Below, one piece after another: positions 12,416 to 23,777 of a stretch of DNA of 64,000 bases. A model generated the notes under the pieces. That model was given only the letters and a program-made list of their open reading frames with translations. It did not search any database and was not told where the DNA came from. Numbering within the stretch: position 1 is the first letter of the stretch; every line of letters begins with the position of its first letter. This DNA comes from Carnegiea gigantea. Lineage: Eukaryota > Streptophyta > Magnoliopsida > Caryophyllales > Cactaceae. Both the position numbers and the translations under genes were made by a program. The stretch is taken from contig JAKOGI010000534.1 in the NCBI GenBank assembly GCA_029747015.1, forward strand, positions 62,001 to 126,000, given 5' to 3'.

Positions 12416-13070
12416 TGTAATGCCCGACCCCCTCCCGGGCCGGGATAGTTACTGGAAACGGTTTTAATGATCCTTAACTGGCCCTACAAATCGCTACAAG
12501 CCTTTCGATGTGTTTCTTCATCGCTCACACGCTGCTTGGGAAACTTCCCAGGAGGTCATCCATCATAAGATTTCTTTACCACAAGCTGTTACTGGCAACT
12601 AAGGGGGCTCCGAGCATTACAGATGGTATCAGAGTCGATCTGCAACTATAAGCTGTGCCAGTGGACAGCAGAGCCCTAGTAGTCACCTAGCGAGGTAAAG
12701 ATATTGGGATGGACCGCTGGTTAAGGGGACTTGTAAGTTGGTCAGTTTATAAGTCACACTAAGGATGTTGTACTCTTCAAGTGGGGGTGATTGTAACACC
12801 CCAAGTTTGACTTAAAGGACTTGAGATAACTACATATATCACCCAAGGTGCACCTTTCTTTTCGGGGAATCCACTCGCAAGAACTCTAAAGTTAAGCGTG
12901 TTTATGGAGAAGTCTTATGATGAGTGACCTCATGGGAAGTTTCTCAGGCAGCGTGTGAGTGAGGACGAAACACGCCAAAAAGGCTTGTGGTGGTTTGTGG
13001 GGCCAGTCGACAATCTTTAAAAAATTATTTTTAGTAACCATCCCGGCCCAGGCCGGGCGGGGGCATTACA
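12416..13070 (+). mobile_element. Cassandra-like TRIM with inverted 5S-like terminal regions
   Basis: The unit starts TGTAATGCCC, ends GGGCATTACA and is flanked by an exact 5-bp duplication CTCTT (12411-12415 and 13071-13075). A tRNA-Met-type primer site TGGTATCAGAGTC (12624-12636) follows the left terminal region, and a purine-rich tract AAGTGGGGGTGA (12779-12790) precedes the right one. The right terminal region (12792-13070) contains a sequence resembling the 3' two-thirds of plant 5S rRNA. The left terminal region (12416-12621) matches the last part of the right one as its reverse complement, whereas ordinary LTRs are direct repeats. It interrupts the gag of the surrounding element. Cassandra TRIMs with 5S-like LTRs are known; the inverted end is unusual. 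Confidence 0.8.
12868..12960 (+). repeat. 5S rRNA-like sequence inside TRIM terminal region
   Basis: GAACTC, GTTAAGCGTG, GATGAGTGACC and CATGGGAAGT appear in the order and spacing of the plant 5S internal promoter (A box, intermediate element, C box). The 5' third of 5S and its normal transcription end are absent, so this is not a 5S gene. A shorter inverse copy lies at about 12521-12575. Confidence 0.75.
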
Positions 13071-13345
13071 CTCTTGAAGAACATCTAAAGGAAAATGGAT
13101 TTTCTGATGAAGAGAGCTTTAAGATAACTAAGATTAAATTGTTTGCTTACTCTTGGTCTGCACGCCTTATGGAAGCAAAAGCCAAAATAGGTAGATCCAC
13201 AATCAAAACTTGGGGCAAATTCAAAAGGTACTTAGATAAGGAACACCTTCCTAAGGGCTATACTCACTATCCTATACTTAGAAAGAGGGGCATTTGGGAG
13301 ATCATAAGTCGGAAGTGTGAAGTAAGGAAGAAGTGATCCTATGCC
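13071..13345 (+). pseudogene. gypsy-type gag remnant
   Basis: After the TRIM insertion, an open stretch encodes a retrotransposon gag-like core. The motif around residues KIKLFAYSWSARLMEAKAK, followed by IKTWGKFKRYLDKEHLPKGY, matches the usual plant gypsy pattern (hydrophobic LALxxxAxxW-like helix, then TW...F...FLPxxY). The frame continues in pieces to about 13980 with stops. No zinc knuckle, protease or polymerase was recognised. Gag would form the cytoplasmic virus-like particle; this copy is inactive. Confidence 0.6.
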
Positions 13346-13926
13346 TAGTGGAGGAAGGAGAACTTTTGGAAGACTATAAAATAACTTTGGTTCATGAGGA
13401 ATGCCCATAACTAGTCTTAGAAGAGAGTTCACATGAGAAAGATCAATCTATGATTGACATTTGTCTTGAAGTTCCTATTTTGATGGGAATGAAAACTCTG
13501 CTAGTATTCCAAGTTAATGAGGTTATGGAGGTCCAAAGTCTTATTCAACAAGGCGAGGCCGTTAAGTTTCATCTCATTGTCAAATTGAAAAGATTGTGTA
13601 GGCCCAAGTTGAATTCCATCAAGTTGAGGCTATGAAAGATTTGACCTTCGAAGAGAAAAATTTACTAATTCGCTAGGCCTCATACCTCTTGGAAATGAGC
13701 CACAGCAACCCAAGTAGTTGCGTCTCAAGGTATCCCATTATAATTTAGACATTGATTAATACATTTTGGGTTTTCAACAAGCTTATGTGTGCCATACATG
13801 GTGTGTTTGATCGTTCATTTGGAATTGTCCCAAAGATTTTCAAAAAGTCTTACATGTTCAAGAAAGGTGAAATTCATAGTTCCCTAGAGTTAGTAGCTAA
13901 GGATTTTCTTTTCATGAATGTGATTT

Positions 13927-15099
13927 TGATGCATATGCATCATGGTCTTCAAGGGGTGTGACAAATGCATTTCAAGCCACATCATGATCAACACTTATCC
14001 AAGTATAATGAGCTAGAAATTGGTTCTTTTGATGTTAACTTGGACAACACTTTGCCTATTTGACTCCTTGACAAGCTCACTTTTAGATAATAAAGTCATT
14101 TGGGATCATAGTTCACTTACTAAGAGTTAATTATATGTCAATAAAGCTTGTTAGAACAAACTACCCTATTTATTTCAAAGAACTTGGGTCAATTTTTAGT
14201 CAAGTTTTTTATTAAGAAATGAATTCCAAATGAAGCATATTCAACATCTTTCAAAAGCTGTATGAGGCTAATTTCCATTCTTCTGAATAAATTTTTGTAA
14301 CTCCAGCTGTTGAGAAAGGAATTCAGTCAGGAAATCAAACTGTCAGAATTCAAACACGTATTGCCCATCTTTAAAAGGAGACTAAAAACTAGATTCAGGG
14401 ACCTTGAACTAACCCAAAGAAATAGGACCATCAAGATAATATCCTTCCGAAGAATTCTTAGAATATTCTTCAAATGGATGGTGTAAGAAAACTTCCTTTT
14501 CATATCTAAGATGCATCCGAATTCTTAGAAAAGGAAAAGGAAAATTGATGTAATTTTTACTAGTTTCTTCGTAATTTGAATATGCTTATTTGGTGGAGCA
14601 TTTCATTGGTTTGCAGAAGTGAGAAAATGTTGTTTCCCCCCTATTGGCTATGTAACTTTTGTTGTTTGTTTTCTATTGGCCCTAAGAAGAGATTTTTACC
14701 TATTTTTCTATCGGATAATTCCTAATTTGTGAAATAAGCCATGAGCCATTGTAAGCTTCAAACAAGCCTAACTTCTCTCTTGTTAGCAGACTTGAAGACT
14801 TTTACGAATCTCTCAAACTTTTATCCTATTTTGGGTGGTTTATTTAGAGTCTAAACTATATCATAGTCCTTGGCGGCTAACCTTTGAAAGATTAAATGGT
14901 GCTTTAGCCCCTCTAAGTAGTGAAAGAAATTTCTTTATTTCAGATATTTATCTTATCTTTATTTTTGGTTCTCAATTGCACTCTCTTTCCGGAGCCTTAA
15001 ACTGTGTCCAATTCTAGTCAAACCCCTTATTCCAGGCTCAAATTTCAGACATCAAGTACCTCGACCCTGACCTTAACAATTTAGGGGTCTTGCTCCGCA
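13927..15099 (+). repeat. 3' LTR-like copy of the gypsy-like element
   Basis: A direct, diverged repeat of 10316-11413. The right boundary is approximate because the copies fade out around TCTTGC. Confidence 0.5.
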
Positions 15100-16037
15100 T
15101 ATATCACGTGGATGCCTTAACTTCTCAAAGAAAAGGAAGTTAGAAAGCCATTATTGAACTTTTAGGTTTGGGATAACAAATTGGTTAGGAAATCTTCCAA
15201 CAACCGAGTAAAAATCCTTTGGGGGAATGCATTGGCTGCCTCTTTAGCAAAAGACTAATTAAATAATAAAAATCGAAAATTAAACTAATTTCGAGAAGCC
15301 CATAAGGTCTAAAAATATTTCAAAATCAAGCACTCATTCCTAAAGAGAAAAACAGGCTAGGTGTGTCAAAAAGGTGAGGCTTAGGTTGGATAACTTGCCT
15401 GTGGTTCTCATGAAAAAGCGCTAAGAAGGGAAGCAAGTTGTTTCAAGTAAGCCTCCAACGTTGAGCATAGGAGTAACTCGTATGCCTCATGGGTTGTCGA
15501 AGGGGTACGAGATTAGGAATAAGGTAAACATTTTTGGGAGACTAAATATTAAGGGATAAATTCTATCTAACGAAGGGTAGAATCCTGATTAATGTGATTC
15601 CCCTAAACAACTGCGTATAAGCCCCTTCATAATTATGATCTTAAAGATAAAATATCAATAATATTCTTAATATTTCATTTCAAAAATGTCTTCCAAACAT
15701 CATTCCTTTCCCTAATTATGGTTTTGAAAGGATAGTTTGGGGAAATTAATAAACTTGATTCTTCTAATTTTAGAAATTTAACATTGCTTAAGAATAACCT
15801 AAAACCAAATAAGAAACACTCTTATCGACGGAAAGCAGTATTATTTCATCTTTTATGCTCTCACATTTATGTGGACATGTTACTGACAAAAATGTACAAA
15901 TAGATTTCCATAGCACATGGTGAACCGTACCATAAAAAACATGTCACGTATGTTTGAAATCATTCAGAGTAGACGTTGAGGCTATAGGCTTAGGGATGTC
16001 AATTGTCGAGTATTATGGAAAATTTGCATTAATTCTT
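15100..16037. other. intergenic DNA, no gene seen
   Basis: No domain, RNA gene or clear repeat was recognised between the gypsy-like element and duplication copy A. Confidence 0.5.
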
Positions 16038-17143
16038 CTTGGTCGTTTTAGTGCCGTGTCTGTTTAGATGAGACGCCAATGCTTTTTGGCGTGAAGCTGT
16101 TGGGACAAATTACACGACATTCATTGATAGAGAAGAGACATACCCTACTATACTATATATGCACAAATGAGTTAACATGCATGTTACAGTGAAGGACATA
16201 GATGGTGTAGATCCCCCCCCAAAAAAAAAAAAAAAATACCCGCGGACTAATAATTTTGTATGAGAGACACAAAAAGAGGGGTAAAAAAAACTTAGTGAAT
16301 TTTTAGTAAATTATATATCAACCGCCTACTTACACATTATCCATCGTTTATGATATTAAAATAACAGTAATTAATCTAGTGAGATTGTATAAATGATCTT
16401 CATATTTCTTCTCTACTTTCACTTTTTGCCATTTGAAGTCATAGATTTCACTTTTCTGTTGCTTCATGTAAGGCGACTTTGTTTTTCAATAGGGGGAATG
16501 ACACCTATATGGAATGTGGTCATGCTTTTGCTCAAACATAGCTCAAAAGTCACTGGGGGCGCATGTCCCGGCGCCCAAACACTAGATTTGATGCTGCATA
16601 AGGAAAACATCAAGCATTGTGGTTTATTATATTGTTCATGCATATGTTTATTTTTGTATTAACTTCGCTTGTGTACAACTGTATTAGGTGGGGAATTCTT
16701 TTGGAAACTTTTCCCAACTTTCCTCTCAATTTTATGAAGAAAAATTTTATCACTTATTTCTAATAATTTTTTCACCTAATTTTTCTCCATATTTTTTTCT
16801 TTATAATTTTCTCTAAACTGAACATAAGAAAAAAAAATTACTTTTCTAAATTGATATTTATGAGAAAATAAACTTATATTCTTGAGAGAGTGGAGGGTAT
16901 ATGAGAGGGAGTAAGGGTGGGACCACGTTTGGTGTATCTTTTTCATTCTGCGCAAATTGAAGAAGAGGCAGATTGTACGTCCGTCAAATAGAAAGGCGAA
17001 ACATCATTCCCCAACAGGAACGATGACGATAAGACGCTGTTATATTAAAGAGGGCCAACCAAACAAGGCCTCCAACTATAACAAAACAAGCTCCTTCACC
17101 AAAATGAAAGCTGGTTCCTCTATCCTCCTTTTCCCCCACCAAC

Positions 17144-17221
17144 ATGGGCGGAGCCACCGTTGCAACCACCGCAAGATCAGCTGAGTTCCTCGATCAGCCG
17201 CCACGCTTTCTTCTATCCTAG
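17144..17221 (+). other. 25-codon ORF present in both duplication copies
   Basis: The ORF starts MGGATVATTARSAEFL and ends at TAG. The copy-B counterpart (36169-36246) is open over the same length with five amino-acid changes. It might be the first coding exon of a lost gene, because a GGGACCACGTTTGG string lies about 220 bp upstream. It is equally explained by chance, since the differences are mostly non-synonymous. No family was recognised. Confidence 0.2.
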
Positions 17222-17894
17222 TGCAGTTTGGTAGACAGGGTCAAGCCAGGCAAGGATAAATATATATACATATATGTCAGCCTACATTCCAGTCTATATA
17301 TATCAATATATTTTACGCTCGCAGATATTTTCATCCGGATCATTCACCCCTATTTAGCCCCCCCCCCGCGGAAACAAAAAAGAAGAGAAAACAATCATAT
17401 ATATGAAGATTAATCAAATTTTATAAAAAAATGGTTGTTATCATTGATCACATGTTGCTTGATTTTGTTCATCACGTCCTTTGATGACCCCCCAAACTCC
17501 CTTTTAATTCGAGGGTTTCTGGCATATTGGGAGTCATTACTATGTGCAATTAAGTTCCAAATGAACCGAGTCAGCCCAACGAGCTTCCAGGCTCGTGCCA
17601 AGCCCGAGCCACCTTTTCAACCTTACCAAATTGAGCTTGAACATAATGACGCTCAGAACAACTTGGCTTAATTAGGCAACCCCGTCTTTCCTTCAATTCA
17701 CTAAATCTAAAATGGATAAGAGGATATCAATGTATTGAGTCTACCGATGGTAGCTAATATGAGTTCGAGCATGTTTGTATTTTCCTCCTCCTTTTTTTTT
17801 TCCCGGTTTGGCATAAATTATTTCACTTCGACCACGGTTTAAGGCATTTCATTAAGTACTCGAAAAATTGCAGAAATCCATGGTTAGATGCGTG

Positions 17895-18170
17895 CATATA
17901 TATATACATACATATATATATATCTATATATATATATATATTATATATTGCACACATATTAGACAAATATATATGGGACAATTATATATAGATATATATA
18001 TATATCTATATAGTATATATATATATATATATGTAGTGCANNNNNNNNNNNNNNNNNNNNNNNNNNNNNNNNNNNNNNNNNNNNNNNNNNNNNNNNNNNN
18101 NNNNNNNNNNNNNNNNNNNNNNNNNNNNNNNNNNNNNNNNTATGTATATATATAGATATATGTATATATT
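17895..18170. repeat. AT dinucleotide microsatellite interrupted by assembly gap
   Basis: TATA/TACATA-type repeats flank a run of N. The copy-B equivalent (36895-38457) is about 1.5 kb long with no such microsatellite, so the true length and content here are unknown. Confidence 0.8.
18041..18140. other. assembly gap (100 N)
   Basis: Exactly 100 undetermined bases, the conventional size for a scaffold gap of unknown length. Confidence 0.98.
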
Positions 18171-18535
18171 GTTATGTCTGATCTCAATAGAATTCGTTCA
18201 CTAATGAGTTTGCTCTTGCTTATTGTCGTATGTAACACACTTGTGGAACTCTTTATATTCTGGTGGATATGATTTATGATTTTCATATTTTAGATAATTA
18301 AGTGTGCATCTTATTCGATTTGATTCATCAAATATCAAACCATTGTAACTCTGAAATGCCGAAAGCAACATATAGACGGCATGGCTTACGCAGAACATGA
18401 TAAAACAAGGTTTGAAATCAAGAGGAAATAAAATCAAAGAAATGTTATGTGTTATACATCATTCGTCAGAGGTCGATGGTTTTTGTTTGTTGTATGAAGA
18501 CTATAACTAATTAATTACAAGAAAATCTACAGACC

Positions 18536-18625
18536 ATAGCAGTGGATGCTTTTCATCTGCCAACTCTTTAGTGTTTGTATTGTGTGTTTGCTCGTTGATC
18601 TTGGATGAGGAGACAGAAAGTGTGT
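18536..18625 (-). pseudogene. fragment of 2OG dioxygenase last exon (copy A)
   Basis: The stretch matches the region of the dioxygenase pseudogene at 57240-57320 that encodes the SKHTIQTPKELVDEDHPLL segment. It is shorter and more mutated than the copy-B fragment. Upstream exons are absent, so it is a detached remnant. Confidence 0.55.
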
Positions 18626-19631
18626 GTTTACTTTGTCCAAAGTGTAAGAAAATGATAAAGTGTAACACCCCCAGCCCCTAGGCCAGAAGCGTTACGCTTT
18701 CCTAACTTCTTACTTAATTCCCGGGACGAAACGGGCAGAGTTCCCCCTAAAAACTGACCGTTTCCAGGCTAAAAGTCTTACAATAAGTCTCTGTAAATCA
18801 ACGGAAGCGCAAAACATTTAAAATATAGCTCAACGGCTACACGCCGGAGTTTATAACTCAACGAGCCACTCGCTCGGAGTACACCAGCCAGGTTGATTCA
18901 TGAATAAAGAAGAAATGGACGAGACAACTCAACGGTTAACAAAACCGGAGTATTAAGATTTACATCCCAAAACATAGCTAAATTAAACCAAGAAGACATC
19001 TAACTAACTTGATGGTTGGCTCAGACGGCCGTACAGAGCGCCCTTTATACCATATGCATTACATGAACTAGAATAATCGTTTACAGACCTTTATAAACTA
19101 AGAGTACATTACATGACTTCATTAAATACGTAAGATCCCTTCAAATGAGCACATACAACGCCTTGTAAGCAACAATAGGTTCCTTCTGGACTTATCTAAC
19201 TCAACTTCTTCCTGTCAGAAAGAAAACCTGGGGAAAAGGGGAAAGAATAGTGGGATGAGTAACCACACGCTCAGTGAGTGTCCCCCAACCCCCTTAAAAC
19301 CAAAACCGTTGCAGGTAATACTATCTTTACTAGTAACATATCACGTTTCCATACTTTACTATCATAATAGATATTCATAGAACCTTTATGGGAGGATCAC
19401 TAGACATAAACTTCGCTTCGACCACCCAGTCACATTCCTAGATTCCTCAACGACGGAGTTCTTTACTAGCAAGCAGTTAGGCACGTGAGTAAGCATTGAA
19501 GGCTAAATATAAGGATCTTTTCTTTTCATAATATAACTTCCTAACACTCCATTTAAACTACACATGAACCCTCAATCATATGATGTGTATATAAGGTTAT
19601 CCCTTTTCATAAGTACACTTTTCTTGGTATT

Positions 19632-19855
19632 TCATTCATATAATACACATACCACACGCATAAACACGTATTAAGCATTTAAGTACCTTTAAACATCATA
19701 TTAAGCCATATGACACCGTCGTATGCTATTCACATATTAACGTTCATTCATATAATATACGTATCACACACATAAACACATATCAAGCATTTAAGTACCT
19801 TTGAACATCATATTAAGCTATATGACACCCTCGTATGCTATTCACATATCAACGT
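19632..19855. repeat. 112-bp tandem duplication in solo LTR
   Basis: Two adjacent copies share AACATCATATTAAGC and GTATGCTATTCACATAT at a spacing of 112 bp. Confidence 0.7.
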
Positions 19856-21249
19856 TCATGGATAAGTACCTTCATTCAAGAAATTTTTAACGTGCTATAA
19901 TTTTCTTTCTCATCTCATACACTTTAAATCAGGCAGATTTGCTATGGATAAGAATGATGCCACATAAGATTAGAATCCACGTTTAACCATACTTAAGAAT
20001 CATTCATAATGCATCCATTGAGAGCTTTTTTTCTTTAATACATAGGCTAAGAATCCACATTCAAACATGCTTGAGGATCATTTCATAACTCATTCATTGA
20101 AAGCTTTCTTTCTTTCGTTGAAAACGTTTTCTTAGTCTTCAAAGGAAGTTTTATTTCGTTTGGTCGTGCAACGACCCTTATAAGCTTTTCATACATCATT
20201 CTGTATAGCCTTTTGAGCCCATAAAAAGAACTTCCTTTCCTTTTTAATCATTTAAAATGGCAAAGGGCTAATTGCTTTTCTTAACTTAGTACGAAAGTAC
20301 TTCTGGCATAAGATCATTACAGGGTGCTGATTGGGTGAGAACTATTCTCGACCGCATAGTGAGACCTAACGCTCACGCTTAAGCTCTTACTCCCGGGATG
20401 GCTACATATAACATATCGAACCATTACATTAGCCCTCGTCAGGGCCTCTAGGGTTTATCCGGACTTATCCCCTAGGTTAACATTATTCACATCATATCAT
20501 TTTGTCCGCAGCACATTATCTTAGCCACTTAAAGCGTATCGGCCATAACGGCTAGTAATTTTCCATTTCAAACAATAAAATCATTCAACGTATAATTCCC
20601 ATCTCCCTTTTTGTTAAAAACGTTTTAGGGATTCCTCCCAAACACTATTTGAATAGCTAAAATAGGCCATAACTCATTACTAGACATGGCTATTATTCAT
20701 TTAAAACACATGAAGAGTCATTTGCTAAAACATCACCCTTCCACACACATGTTACATTTTAAACATACAAGGAAAAGGGAATGCACATATCACATTTAAA
20801 CACTTCGTAATCATTTCAACACAATGAGTCACACATGGCCTCGCAATCCACACGAGTGCGGTAAATTCACAACTCGAACTCCCTCCTCACAAGCACTGTA
20901 CCACAAGACCTGGAACGCTCATGATTCTTTCCTCAAACCATCCAACTGCCAACTCAATTCATCGATTCATTAATCACAACATATTATTATATAAGCTTAT
21001 GTAAAAGGGAGCAAGGTTTAGACTCTTACCTGAGCAACCAGCATCATTCAGCGAAGCGTTACAACAGCGTGCATATAGCTACATTTATTCATAATTCGAC
21101 AACACCTTATTCAGTAAATCAAGCATAGTTCGATTCTAAACATATACGTTGCATTTCGAATCAGCTTCCCTAAGCATGAATGTATTAAAAGGGTTCGAAT
21201 TTATTTCGTTCACACACATAATACATTAGCTAGTTCAATTCGAAAGGGA

Positions 21250-21660
21250 GCTAAACACGTTAAACTAACTTCGTTTTTAATCCATTTTCATATATTAGTT
21301 AAATAACTTGAATCGATGCTAAACATATCAAACTAACTTCGTTTCTAATTCCTTTTCAAACAATAACTCAATAACTCGATTCGAAGCTAAATATGTTAAA
21401 TTAATTTCGATTTTAATTCCGTTTTAAACAATGACTCATTAACTCGAATCAAAGCTAAATACGTTAAATTAACTTCGATTTTAATTCCATTTTAAACAAC
21501 AATTCATTGACTCGATTCGAAGCTAAACACGCTCGTATAACTTCGGTTTTTAATTCTTTTTCACACATTAACTAATTAACTTGAATCGATGCTAAACACG
21601 TTAAACTAACTTCTTTTTTAATTCTTTTTATACATTAGCTAATTTTAATCGAATTCAAGC
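21250..21660. repeat. six 68-bp tandem repeats in solo LTR
   Basis: Units start GCTAAA at 21250, 21318, 21386, 21454, 21522 and 21591, each followed by TTAAATTAACTTCG-like and AACTCGAATCGA-like parts. Period is 68 bp (one unit 69). Confidence 0.85.
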
Positions 21661-22196
21661 TAACCACGTGTAACAAATTCGAACTAGCCTCATGTACATG
21701 CATTAGCTAGTTGAATCCAACCGACCTACTCACATTCAAACAAATTCGAATCAAACTAACTTGCCTGTAATAGCTAACTTAGGTCATTCAACAAGCATCG
21801 TACACGAATTGAAGCAAGCCTAGGTTAACATGCATCATTAAACTGCTGAAATTCGATTGAAAATTAATACTAATTTAGGAGGCGAGGAACACCCACCTGG
21901 AATCCAAACTAAGGGCTCGATTTGGGTGATTTTTGGGTGGTTAGAAATCCAGTTTTGCCTCTCCCTACTGCTGTTGCTGCTGGTGGTCGCCGGCGTAGGT
22001 CCATCGTCGACGGCGACAGTCGGGGTGGTGTGGGGCTGAGGGTTCGAAACCTCAACCATTGAACCAAGCCCCCACACTCTCAATCTCGCTCGATCCCTCT
22101 CTCTCGCTTCGTCGGTCCACAGAGTGGCTGACCATGCACCGCGGCACTAGCGTTGTCGCCGGCCGGCGCCCTCTCATTCTCCGTCCAACGCTTAGC

Positions 22197-22197
22197 C

Positions 22198-22225
<28 letters not shown>
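22197..22225. repeat. (CT)n microsatellite
   Basis: About 14 CT units within the GC-richer 3' part of the solo LTR. Nearby open frames reading serine/leucine or arginine/glutamate runs are products of this repeat. Confidence 0.9.
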
Positions 22226-22228
<3 letters not shown>

Positions 22229-22870
22229 TGGTGGTTGTCGGGGAGCTCGCGGTGTGAGCTAGAGTGGCGCCGCCACAGTCACCGCCGCGCATCAACCCTC
22301 TCTCTCTCCTCTTTGTGGTGGTCGCCGGGGAGGTTAGGGTCTGAGGCCCCCCCTTGCTCGCGTCCATCGTGAAAGAGAAGGGGGCTCAGCCCCCTCTTTT
22401 GTTTTTTTTTAATTTTTTTTGATTGATTTGGTTAATAACTCAATCAATTTAAATCGCTAGTCCAATCCCGAACGTCTTGTTCTAAACTCAAATCGATAAC
22501 ATAACCCTCCATCAATTATTCATTCCCAAATACGTCAAGGTTCAATTCAATAAACCACAAACTAATTCTAACGTTAAAAACCTAATCGTTTTCAGAAAAC
22601 GACTAAATAAATCGAATAACGACTAGATTAAACTATCGATATAATTTAAAGGCATAAATGACACGAATTGACTTTGAAATCAATAATAGCAATAATAATC
22701 TTTTTTTTTTTAATGAAATTATAGTTCTTAAAAGCACATCGATAATAATTTAACTCATTCAGTTACTAAAAATACAAATTTACAACGTAAAAAGGAAATT
22801 TAGTTAGCTTAACGGAAAACGAAAATGCGGGGTCTTACATAAAGCGTCTGTTGACTTTGTCTAATGTGCT

Positions 22871-23090
22871 GTTAAATTTTACATCAATTGAACTTTCAGC
22901 AAACGAGTCATGTCTACAAGCTCAAATGAGATTCCAATTTAAAATTAATTGGTAATGAGTGAAGTAACTCACGAGCTTATATATATGCTCAAATTCTTCA
23001 ATTTTATCAATGTGGGACAACGCTTACTTTCATATTCTTTCATTTTTATCAATGTGAAACAACATTCACTTTTATACTCCAATATATGTT
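22871..23090. mobile_element. small LTR-like insertion in copy A
   Basis: Absent from copy B, where AATATGCT joins directly to CCCTGCAATT. It carries the order CAAGCTCAAATGAGATTCCA, TTAATTGGTAATGAGTG, AACTCACGAGCTTATATA and CAATGTGGGAC. This resembles the small LTR at 35929-36102 and other plant TRIM-like LTRs. The ends are not sharply defined. Confidence 0.45.
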
Positions 23091-23109
23091 CCCTGTAATT
23101 ATATCATAA

Positions 23110-23700
23110 TTTCAAATTTTCTTTCAATACAAACAATTAAATATGTTTTATTGAAACCATAAAATTGTTTATGATTGCACCGAGGGAGTGCCCATTAACA
23201 TATTCAAACGAAATATACACAATAAAATCAAAAATGTTAATCTTCAAGTAACCAAAATGGTAATCTATATGCCAAATGCAAACGGATACCTATCAATATC
23301 TATAAAGCATTCATAATGTTTATCTTTCTACTTAGCAAAATGGTTATATGGACGCAATTAAATACTTAAATCAATATAAATACTTGGCAAACTAATTTAT
23401 TGCTCATTTCAATTTTTTTAAATACAAATAATTAGAAAGGATTATATTGAAAACACAATTAAAATGTAGACGGATATACTGAAGAAAATGCTATTGACAT
23501 ATGCATAAATATGTACAATAAAATCTAAAATGTCAATCTCCAAGTAACCAAAATGATAATCTGGATGCCAAAATAGATATCTATCAATAGTTACAGAGCA
23601 ATCATAATGTTTATCTTTCTATTTAAAAAAAAATGCTTATACAAACACAATACGAATGCTTATATCAATATCTTGCAAAAATGCTTATCTCATCGGACTG
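23110..23700. repeat. AT-rich tandem unit, two copies
   Basis: The phrase AATCT[TC]CAAGTAACCAAAATG recurs at 23240 and 23536 within similar surroundings. Copy B has three such units at 39220-40499. Confidence 0.7.
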
Positions 23701-23777
23701 TTATTTTACACTAGCTTTAGCTACCTACACCACAAATAAATCTTTATTTTATTCTTACACATCAACTGTATTGCTGC

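Larger units (their letters stand above)
10316..15099 (+). mobile_element. degenerate gypsy-like LTR retrotransposon with nested insertions
   Basis: Two direct copies of about 1.1 kb (10316-11413 and 13927-about 15099) share a start TGAT[CG]CATATGCATCATGG and long collinear similarity, consistent with old, diverged LTRs. Just inside the left copy, TTGGTATTGGGGC (11415-11427) resembles a decayed tRNA-Met primer site. Between them lie a gag remnant and two later insertions (11658-12364 and 12416-13070). No reverse transcriptase or integrase was found, so the element is either deleted or was non-autonomous. Its exact ends and target duplication are uncertain. Confidence 0.6.
18661..22839. mobile_element. 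4.2-kb solo LTR, probably gypsy type
   Basis: The unit begins TGTAACACCCCC, ends GGGGTCTTACA and is bounded by the exact 5-bp duplication TAAAG (18656-18660 and 22840-22844). There is no gag or pol, no primer site and no internal pair of long direct repeats. It is therefore best read as a single long LTR left by recombination between two LTRs. Copy B at about 39165-39185 has the uninterrupted site (AAATGATACACCGCATGTTGAC). LTRs of this size occur in Tat/Ogre gypsy elements. A non-coding LARD-like element is the alternative. Confidence 0.75.

Noticed and set aside
12868..12960. A 5S rRNA gene
   Set aside because: Only the 3' part resembles 5S, many positions differ, and the sequence sits inside a TRIM terminal repeat with a target duplication. 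It is a retroelement component, not a gene.
16393..16662. An 89-codon frame, with a counterpart at 31282-31521, as a conserved gene
   Set aside because: Its counterpart diverges at the C-terminus by frameshift, composition is hydrophobic and unremarkable, and the conservation is explained by the segmental duplication.
21838..22367. Genes in the GC-rich end of the 4.2-kb solo LTR
   Set aside because: Open frames on both strands arise from CT repeats and GC-rich composition, and no domain is present.
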